From IMG/VR virus record IMGVR_UViG_3300023172_000223, positions 1-21,705 of that record: DNA of 21,705 nucleotides. One strand, 5' to 3'. A program made the position numbers and the translations under genes. This document shows positions 8,315-12,537 of this stretch, piece by piece. The DNA is from a virus. Below the pieces are notes generated by a model that did no database searches, had not been told where the DNA came from, and saw only the letters and a program-made list of their open reading frames with translations. The first letter of the stretch is position 1. The number at the start of each line of letters is the position of its first letter.

Positions 8315-9601
8315 ATGGCGTCAATCGTAGAAAATAAAAAGTATGGTGAAAACCATAGAGTTATATTAAAAGATAAGCCTGTAAATAGTGCCTTGTTTAA
8401 AAAAGAGGGTTATGTGCCAGGTAAATCTGTGTTTTTAATTATACGTAGAAAAGTTAAGGCCAATAAGTTTATAGAATTGGCCAAAGGCAATAAATCCATT
8501 GTACTTAAAGATAGTAAAAATAAGATTGTGTTAATTGAAGGATCTGAAAGTTCTATTAACGGTTCATTTAATCACTATACGGCCAACGCCAAATCAAAAA
8601 CCAATGTATTGACTGAAATAAAAGAATTAGTATCAATGCATCTATTTGAAAGTTATATTGAAACAGGCCGTACTTTAAAAGAGGAACAAGTTAAATCAAT
8701 GGTGGGAAAAATTAAAGGTGTGTATGAAACATTGTTTGATAGTTTTTATTATGAAAGTGCTTTAAAGCAATTAAATGAATTAAAAAAGTATAAACTAAAA
8801 AAAGGTTATCATTACGAAAGACAAAAAGGTCCAATGACCAATGAGTTATATAAACTAGCTCGTGGGTTAACGGGTAAATTAGATGATAACTGGAATCCAG
8901 GTGATGTATGGATGATACGTAAAAATTATAATATGAAACCTTTATTAAATTCTAAATCGGCCAATGAGTTAAATGGTGAATTAACAAAGGCCTTTAAAAA
9001 AAGAGATGTTATTCCTATTTCACTTAAACAAGTAGAAAAGCCAAGAGCAACTTCTTCTATTATTGACCCGAGTAAATTAATGACACAAAAGTTAGATTTA
9101 GATTTAAAGTTTGATAGAGTGGATTTATCAGAAAGTTTTAATAATTTTATTGTTATAACTAAATCTGGTTTTGCTGTTCGTGTGGGTTTTAAGGCAAGTG
9201 CTACTACATTAAACGTTTCATTAGAAGGCCGTTTTATTGGTGCTGGTTTTCAAACAGGCGCCGTTGATGCTAAGGCTTATACAAAATATGTAGATGAAGA
9301 ATATAATTACAAATTAAGAGGTGGTGGTGTAAATCAATCAAGTTATAGTGTAGCACAAAGAGAATTAAAAGAAATGTTTAGTAAGTATAAACGATTGTCA
9401 AATACAATTGAAAACTATGATGAGGCCATACGATTGTTTAAAAGAGGTGACAAACTAGTACAAGATAGATTTGCCAACTTAATGAGTTATATGTATTCTT
9501 TTTTAATGAAACCAAAGTCTTTTGAAAATCATATGAAGTTTAATTACTTTACATCCAAAAAACTTACAACGGATAGTAGTATTTACCTTATCATACAATA
9601 G
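8315..9601 (+). CDS. unknown 428-aa phage protein with NPGDVW and PISLK motifs
   Basis: I do not recognise the family with confidence. The protein is basic and mixed alpha/beta. Residues 96-165 look helical (LTEIKELVSMHLFESYIE). Residues 184-199 contain GLTGKLDDNWNPGDVW, and residues 231-238 DVIPISLK. An acidic residue after a Pro-Gly (D197) followed about 40 residues later by a strand ending in S-L-K resembles the layout of divergent PD-(D/E)XK nuclease-fold proteins, where the usual E-x-K is replaced; this is my inference only. The C-terminal half has a beta-rich segment (FIVITKSGFAVRVGFKASAT) and helical ends. A late promoter directly upstream suggests late expression, compatible with a structural or packaging role. 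Confidence 0.6.
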   Translation: MASIVENKKYGENHRVILKDKPVNSALFKKEGYVPGKSVFLIIRRKVKANKFIELAKGNKSIVLKDSKNKIVLIEGSESSINGSFNHYTANAKSKTNVLTEIKELVSMHLFESYIETGRTLKEEQVKSMVGKIKGVYETLFDSFYYESALKQLNELKKYKLKKGYHYERQKGPMTNELYKLARGLTGKLDDNWNPGDVWMIRKNYNMKPLLNSKSANELNGELTKAFKKRDVIPISLKQVEKPRATSSIIDPSKLMTQKLDLDLKFDRVDLSESFNNFIVITKSGFAVRVGFKASATTLNVSLEGRFIGAGFQTGAVDAKAYTKYVDEEYNYKLRGGGVNQSSYSVAQRELKEMFSKYKRLSNTIENYDEAIRLFKRGDKLVQDRFANLMSYMYSFLMKPKSFENHMKFNYFTSKKLTTDSSIYLIIQ

Positions 9602-9649
9602 TATTAAACTTTTGTTACAATCACTTTTCTAGTTCTAAATATTTTTTAG

Positions 9650-10129
9650 ATGAGGTCTTCATTTAAAAAACTAATCAAAAAGGTCAAAGAAATGGAATTA
9701 GGGAATCCTATAATCACTACCCTTGTAGGTCTAGTGGTATTTTATATTGGTTTGAAAATGTTTTCAGGTGGAATGAAATCAATGGGTAATTTAGATCACT
9801 TATCTTATTTTACACACAATACAGTTTATATGTTTTTTGGTGGTATCATTATGACATTACTTTGGCAATCATCATCACTATCAACGACAGCAATCATAGC
9901 TCTTGTTGCCTCTGGTGCCGTTCCATTACCAGCGGCCATAGCCGCCGTATTAGGGGCAAACATAGGTACAACAGGTACAATATGGATTGCTGGATTTTTA
10001 GTATCTGATGGAATACCACAAGGAATTACAAGACATATCGCTTTAGCACATACTGGTGTAAATTTGATAATGGCGTTTACATTACTTCCATTTGTCAAAC
10101 AAATCGCAAACTTCTTATCAAAATTTTAA
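9650..10129 (+). CDS. half-size Na+/phosphate cotransporter-like membrane protein, 159 aa
   Basis: The protein contains one full unit of the Na/Pi-cotransporter family (NptA / Na_Pi_cotrans): a first membrane helix near residues 21-40 ending in FYIGLKMFSGGMKSM, LLWQSSSLSTTAIIALVASG (71-90) with the family QSSS motif (73-76), LGANIGTTGT (101-110), and RHIALAHTGVNLI (128-140). Family members normally have two such inverted repeats, often with a PhoU-like tail, and 300-550 residues; here there is only one repeat. It might work as a dimer that rebuilds the two-repeat transporter, or modulate the host system. The first 15 residues are basic. No consensus late box precedes it; TCTAAATA (9634-9641) is a weak candidate. 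The glutamine-riboswitch unit begins three bases after its stop. Confidence 0.85.
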   Translation: MRSSFKKLIKKVKEMELGNPIITTLVGLVVFYIGLKMFSGGMKSMGNLDHLSYFTHNTVYMFFGGIIMTLLWQSSSLSTTAIIALVASGAVPLPAAIAAVLGANIGTTGTIWIAGFLVSDGIPQGITRHIALAHTGVNLIMAFTLLPFVKQIANFLSKF

Positions 10130-10131
10130 CA

Positions 10132-10160
10132 TTGACATTTATACAGATATGTGTTATATT
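10132..10160 (+). promoter_or_regulatory. sigma70-type promoter (early/host type)
   Basis: TTGACA (10132-10137) and TATATT (10155-10160) are separated by exactly 17 bases, giving a near-consensus host-type promoter. Predicted transcription start is about 10167, so the transcript carries the riboswitch and the 64-residue gene. The left arm of an inverted repeat fills most of the spacer. Confidence 0.8.
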
Positions 10161-10190
10161 CATAGTTGATATGTTTTAGACACATATCTG
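10144..10190. repeat. 11-bp perfect inverted repeat around the promoter -10 (operator-like)
   Basis: CAGATATGTGT at 10144-10154 (inside the -35/-10 spacer) and its exact reverse complement ACACATATCTG at 10180-10190. Similarity continues outward: each arm is followed, on its own strand, by TATAAATG (left, minus strand) or, after one extra A, TATAAATA (right, plus strand). As the left arm lies upstream of the predicted start, it is not a hairpin of that transcript; a DNA-binding site for a regulator is the simpler reading. Confidence 0.6.
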
Positions 10191-10191
10191 A

Positions 10192-10199
10192 TATAAATA
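10192..10199 (+). promoter_or_regulatory. T4-type late promoter box before the riboswitch
   Basis: Exact TATAAATA. A late start about 5-7 bases downstream would fall at about 10205, just before the first base of riboswitch stem P1 (10208). The unit may therefore be transcribed both early (sigma70-type) and late. Confidence 0.55.
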
Positions 10200-10204
10200 A
10201 TAAT

Positions 10205-10255
10205 ACACGTTCAGCCATATGGCCGGAAGTAGGCAAATGCCGAAGGAACGCACCT
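10205..10255 (+). promoter_or_regulatory. glutamine riboswitch (glnA / Downstream-peptide RNA type)
   Basis: The conserved core of glutamine-binding RNAs is present in order: CGTTCA (10208-10213), CGGAAGTAGG (10224-10233) and CCGAAGGAACGC (10240-10251). The three-way junction can be drawn: P1 CGTTC 10208-10212 with GAACG 10246-10250; P2 GCC 10214-10216 with GGC 10221-10223; P3 GGC 10232-10234 with GCC 10239-10241. Glutamine riboswitches of this class occur in cyanobacteria and marine metagenomes, the Downstream-peptide form before short open reading frames, as here. A possible expression platform is pairing of GCACC (10250-10254) with GGTGT (10271-10275), which would enclose the Shine-Dalgarno sequence AAGGAG in a loop; that part is inference. 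Confidence 0.88.
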
Positions 10256-10276
10256 AACTTTAAAAAGGAGGGTGTT

Positions 10277-10471
10277 ATGGAAAGACATACAAGATTACTT
10301 ACAGGTTATAGTAAGTCTAAAGAGCTTGAGAAAAAAACAAAAGCTTTGTTTAGTGCCAGAAAAGAAGTTGACATCAATGCTGGTGGAACATCTGGTTACA
10401 TTGTTAAACACGGACCAAACAAAGATAAAGTCTTAGCTCACACAAAAGTTAAATCCACAAATAATTGGTAA
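10277..10471 (+). CDS. 64-aa peptide controlled by the glutamine riboswitch, unknown function
   Basis: The ATG at 10277 is chosen because AAGGAGGG lies 6-12 bases upstream, by far the best Shine-Dalgarno sequence on this strand, and because an in-frame upstream extension would run through promoter and riboswitch. The product is small and basic, starts MERHTRLLTGYSKSKELEK, has a charged helical N-terminal half, a GGTSGYIVKHGPNKDK turn-rich middle and ends in Trp. No Cys, signal peptide or membrane segment. Small peptides behind Downstream-peptide riboswitches are a known arrangement, and in cyanobacteria a glutamine riboswitch controls a glutamine synthetase inactivating factor. By analogy it could act on host nitrogen metabolism, but I see no sequence similarity that shows it. 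Confidence 0.8.
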   Translation: MERHTRLLTGYSKSKELEKKTKALFSARKEVDINAGGTSGYIVKHGPNKDKVLAHTKVKSTNNW

Positions 10472-10474
10472 GTG

Positions 10475-10482
10475 TATAAATA
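10475..10482 (+). promoter_or_regulatory. possible late promoter box facing into the hairpins and antisense to tRNA-His
   Basis: Exact TATAAATA three bases after the stop of the 64-residue gene. No plus-strand gene follows for 2 kb; the first products would be the two hairpins and then RNA antisense to the tRNA and minus-strand operon. Could be chance in AT-rich DNA. Confidence 0.4.
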
Positions 10483-10497
10483 ACTATACCACACCAC

Positions 10498-10553
10498 GAG
10501 AGAGCGTAGCTCTCTCATAGAGAGGTGCTTACCTCCACACACAAGCACCTCTC
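10498..10553. terminator. two strong hairpins between convergent transcription units
   Basis: Hairpin 1: GAGAGAGC 10498-10505 with GCTCTCTC 10509-10516, loop GTA. Hairpin 2: GAGAGGTGCTT 10520-10530 with AAGCACCTCTC 10543-10553, 12-base loop; 11 perfect pairs. They lie where the plus-strand 64-residue gene and the minus-strand tRNA operon meet, so a two-way terminator or 3'-end stabiliser is likely. Neither is followed by a clear T-run on either strand, so classical intrinsic termination is not supported; a structured small RNA is the alternative. Confidence 0.5.
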
Positions 10554-10579
10554 ACTTTAACAATCAACAACAAAGAAAC

Positions 10580-10656
10580 TGGTACAGACGGATTGAATCG
10601 AACAATCAACCTCTGGTTCCACAAACCAGCGCTCTAACCAATTGAGCTACGTCTGC
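10580..10656 (-). tRNA. tRNA-His (GTG) with encoded CCA
   Basis: Read on the minus strand: acceptor GCAGACG (10656-10650) pairs with CGTCTGT (10590-10584); D-arm with AGCTCAATTGGTTAGAGC; anticodon arm CTGGT-TTGTGGA-ACCAG with GTG at 10622-10620; T-arm GATTG-TTCGATT-CAATC; discriminator A (10583); CCA encoded (10582-10580). The acceptor has G1:U72 and A73, and the base before position 1 is A, so the usual encoded G-1 of bacterial tRNA-His is absent. This combination is known from a subset of alphaproteobacteria such as Caulobacter. The 5' end directly follows the stop codon of the upstream minus-strand gene, so the tRNA is presumably cut from the operon transcript by RNase P. Confidence 0.93.
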
Positions 10657-10896
10657 TTAAAAGAAATACGTGTAAACTAATCCTATAATAGTTACACTAG
10701 CTAAAACAACATTAGTTGTAATTAAGGCGGCTTCTTTCCACATAACTGAAACAGCCAACCATACAAAGCCACCTAATAAATTCATTAAAGGTCCATATGG
10801 ATAGATATTAAGTGAATTAAGAGCGGCGCCGATAATTAATAGGCCTGTCGCTATCCATTTTAAATAATAATCTATTTTATATTTTTTTGTATTCAA
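10657..10896 (-). CDS. small three-helix membrane protein, 79 aa
   Basis: Three hydrophobic stretches are visible: about residues 13-32 (LKWIATGLLIIGAALNSLNI), 34-52 (YGPLMNLLGGFVWLAVSVM) and 56-78 (ALITTNVVLASVTIIGLVYT). The N-terminus is basic. Three helices in about 80 residues recall SemiSWEET-type half transporters, but I see no PQ motif and make no family call. The only in-frame start before the first helix is TTG at 10896, which overlaps the end of the preceding gene by 20 bases; this start is uncertain. The stop codon (10657-10659) directly touches the tRNA-His 5' end. Last protein gene of the minus-strand operon. Confidence 0.65.
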   Translation of the reverse strand: MNTKKYKIDYYLKWIATGLLIIGAALNSLNIYPYGPLMNLLGGFVWLAVSVMWKEAALITTNVVLASVTIIGLVYTYFF

Positions 10897-11047
10897 AGTG
10901 TATCCAACTTTCTGTTTTCTCTTTTGAGTTTGTATATATTTTCATACCTGGTCCGTATTCATTATTACAGGCAAAGATGGCGGCATCCCAATCATTATCA
11001 AACTCTTTTAAAATCTTGCCGTCTTTTGTAACTTGATATTTTATCAT
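10877..11047 (-). CDS. small protein, 56 aa, unknown function
   Basis: The ATG at 11047 overlaps the TGA of the preceding gene (ATGA), a standard coupling arrangement, and the frame stays open to TAA 10877-10879. The product starts MIKYQVTKDGKILKEFDNDW, continues with DAAIFACNNEYGPG and KTESWIHFEYKKI. It is small, soluble and beta-prone with one Cys and three Trp/Tyr-rich patches. No family recognised. The tight overlap upstream and the 20-base overlap downstream support it as a real operon member despite its size. Confidence 0.6.
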   Translation of the reverse strand: MIKYQVTKDGKILKEFDNDWDAAIFACNNEYGPGMKIYTNSKEKTESWIHFEYKKI

Positions 11048-11316
11048 CTGTAATAAATGGCAAAAGTATCAGCATAGGCCATATGAACATAATCCCTTGG
11101 CCGTCTATAACCTGGTTTTGAATTGCCTCTATATCTTATTCTTAAAGGTTTTACTTTTTTAGAAAACTCTTTAAACAAAGGCAGATACTTCATTGGTATG
11201 CCTTTGGCTATTCCTTTCTCTAAAGGGTGGCCTTTATATTTTTTAGCAATACTATTACTAACCTTTTTTAGTTTTTGGTAATAATCAGTATTCATAACTT
11301 TATCAGCGTACAACAT
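11044..11316 (-). CDS. basic protein of unknown function, 90 aa
   Basis: The start ATG overlaps the stop of the preceding gene (TAATG at 11316) and the stop overlaps the next start (ATGA), so it lies inside a compact operon. The product is very basic: SNSIAKKYKGHPLEKGIAKG, FSKKVKPLRIRYRGNSKPGY and RRPRDYVHMAYADTFAIYY. The C-terminal stretch with many Arg/Tyr residues could bind nucleic acid, but no domain is recognised. N-terminal residues 1-30 are likely helical. Function unknown. Confidence 0.65.
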   Translation of the reverse strand: MLYADKVMNTDYYQKLKKVSNSIAKKYKGHPLEKGIAKGIPMKYLPLFKEFSKKVKPLRIRYRGNSKPGYRRPRDYVHMAYADTFAIYYR

Positions 11317-11555
11317 TATGCTACCTCCAACATTGTCATTGGTACTCTATAGATTCTGCCTGATAAATCAACCAGACATTTACTATTCATAATTTTGGTA
11401 ATTACACCAGGCGTCTTTTTAGTTTTTTGTACAACATTCACCTTTGTGCCAACCTTCATTTCGTTTTTAACTTTAGACTTGATTAATACATCAATCATAG
11501 CCTTGGTATCATTTAATTGAGTGATACTCATTTTGTTTAGTGTTTCTATCATCAT
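11316..11555 (-). CDS. small protein with SH3/KOW-like C-terminal half, 79 aa
   Basis: The ATG at 11555 has AAGGAGA 8 bases upstream (minus strand); a second ATG follows immediately. Residues 1-30 form a helix (LNKMSITQLNDTKAMIDVLI). Residues 34-79 read as a short beta barrel: MKVGTKVNVVQKTKKTPGVI, then CLVDLSGRIYRVPMTMLEVA, the V-G-x-x-V ... G-x-I ... V pattern typical of small SH3- or KOW-like modules that bind RNA or protein. The family is not identified. Its stop overlaps the next start (TAATG). Confidence 0.68.
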   Translation of the reverse strand: MMIETLNKMSITQLNDTKAMIDVLIKSKVKNEMKVGTKVNVVQKTKKTPGVITKIMNSKCLVDLSGRIYRVPMTMLEVA

Positions 11556-11576
11556 AGTGTTTTCTCCTTTATTATT

Positions 11577-11939
11577 TTATTTTAAATATAATGGACCTGT
11601 CCATTGAATTGGATAGTTACCTGTTAATACATTTCCTCTTGGTGAGTTTAAAGCAGGAGCATTCCAACCAGCCGCTTTTAATATATCACCTTTTTTAAAA
11701 TGTTTAAAGTCTTCTTTAGCAATAAAACAAAAAACACCAGTATCTTGTACAACTTTAATATACTTTTTACCGAATGAAACTCTTGTTTTCATATCCCAAT
11801 TGTCAACTTGTTCTTTAGAATAACCAGTAAGTTCTTTGCCACCCATTGTTGACATTCTTACATAGTCTTGTTTAGCACCAGCCATTAAGTTTTTAATTCC
11901 TTCGTCTAGTGTATTTGCTGTTTTTTCTACTTTTATCAT
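11577..11939 (-). CDS. conserved-looking phage protein of unknown function, 120 aa
   Basis: ATG at 11939 with AAGGAGA 7-8 bases upstream and a near-consensus sigma70-type promoter about 35 bases upstream, which marks it as strongly and probably early expressed. The product has a helical N-terminus (MIKVEKTANTLDEGIKNLM), a middle with TGYSKEQVDNWDMKTRVSFG and a beta-rich C-terminal half (KYIKVVQDTGVFCFIAKEDF, GDILKAAGWNAPALNSPRGN, YPIQWTGPLYLK). No catalytic motif or membrane segment is visible and I do not recognise the family. It is the first full gene behind the internal promoter of the minus-strand set. Confidence 0.7.
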   Translation of the reverse strand: MIKVEKTANTLDEGIKNLMAGAKQDYVRMSTMGGKELTGYSKEQVDNWDMKTRVSFGKKYIKVVQDTGVFCFIAKEDFKHFKKGDILKAAGWNAPALNSPRGNVLTGNYPIQWTGPLYLK

Positions 11940-11942
11940 AGT

Positions 11943-12119
11943 TTAGTCTCCTTTTTTAAGTGTTAATATGGTTAGTATACCACAAATCATAGCAATTGTC
12001 AAGCAAATAAAAAATGCTGTCCAATTTTCGTTTCCAATACAGGCGCCACCACAATCTTCAATGGCGCCAGCAGCTAATATTAATGAAACAATAGTAGTAA
12101 TAGATAAAATATTTGTCAT
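11943..12119 (-). CDS. small two-helix membrane protein with Cys pair, 58 aa
   Basis: ATG at 12119 overlaps the TAA of the upstream gene (TAATG) and the frame ends at TAA 11943-11945, four bases before the next start. The product has two membrane segments, residues 3-20 (NILSITTIVSLILAAGAI) and 33-53 (WTAFFICLTIAMICGILTIL), joined by a short loop with EDCGGACIGNEN. The two loop cysteines four residues apart could form a disulfide or bind metal. C-terminus KKGD. Function unknown; small membrane proteins of this kind in phages may act in lysis or exclusion. The promoter of the next gene lies within its coding sequence. Confidence 0.65.
   Translation of the reverse strand: MTNILSITTIVSLILAAGAIEDCGGACIGNENWTAFFICLTIAMICGILTILTLKKGD
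11974..12002 (-). promoter_or_regulatory. sigma70-type promoter for the 120-residue gene
   Basis: On the minus strand TTGACA (12002-11997), 17 bases, TATACT (11979-11974). Both hexamers are near consensus with ideal spacing. It lies inside the 58-residue gene and points to the gene starting at 11939. Confidence 0.75.
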
Positions 12120-12454
12120 TATGCTACTTTCTTTTCTTCTTTGTTAATAATATCAATATATTTTTGTATATCAATTGTTCTATACATAGATTGATTATAG
12201 ATTGAAGATATTTTCATCACAGGTTTTTGACTAGAAATATATTTCTTCGTTCTATTGAAAGGTCTGATAGTTTCTTTCACAACATATGAAGGCGTAACAC
12301 TATCATAATTAATGAAATAATAAGTTTTATTACTATCATTTTTCATTTTTGTTACTTTATTAACTAAATCATAATCATTTTTATCAATATACTTAATTGA
12401 TTTTAAAAGTGATAATGATATATTGTGTTTGTTTTTTTCTTTTTTGTTTAACAT
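12119..12454 (-). CDS. Lys/Asn/Ile-rich protein of unknown function, 111 aa
   Basis: The frame is open further upstream, but those codons lie in and just behind a sigma70-type promoter whose start would be about 12484; the ATG at 12454 with AAGGAA upstream is therefore chosen. An ATG at about 12481 would have almost no leader. The product is hydrophilic: LSLLKSIKYIDKNDYDLVNK, TYYFINYDSVTPSYVVKETI, then SSIYNQSMYRTIDIQKYIDI. No signal, membrane segment or known motif. It is the first gene of the minus-strand operon and is coupled to the 58-residue gene (TAATG). Its promoter type suggests early expression. Confidence 0.65.
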   Translation of the reverse strand: MLNKKEKNKHNISLSLLKSIKYIDKNDYDLVNKVTKMKNDSNKTYYFINYDSVTPSYVVKETIRPFNRTKKYISSQKPVMKISSIYNQSMYRTIDIQKYIDIINKEEKKVA

Positions 12455-12490
12455 TGTGTTTTCCTTTGTTTTTGTTGTCATTACTCGTCC

Positions 12491-12519
12491 AATATACCAG
12501 ATAAATACATAAAAGTCAA
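12491..12519 (-). promoter_or_regulatory. sigma70-type promoter of the minus-strand operon
   Basis: On the minus strand TTGACT (12519-12514), 17 bases, TATATT (12496-12491). One mismatch in each hexamer. It points into the operon starting with the gene at 12454 and ending in tRNA-His. Confidence 0.75.
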
Positions 12520-12537
12520 GCAAAAAAAGCAAAAAAA

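Noticed and set aside
9613-9641. TTGTTA - 17 bases - CTAAAT as a promoter for the Na/Pi-like gene
   Set aside because: Both hexamers are poor matches; the overlapping TCTAAATA is an equally weak late-box variant.
10166-10276. In-frame upstream extension of the 64-residue gene to a 101-residue protein
   Set aside because: It would read through the right arm of the inverted repeat, the late box and the whole riboswitch; the start at 10277 has a strong Shine-Dalgarno sequence.
12455-12532. N-terminal extension of the 111-residue minus-strand protein
   Set aside because: The extra codons lie in the -35/-10 promoter region and the first bases of the leader; AAGGAA supports the start at 12454.
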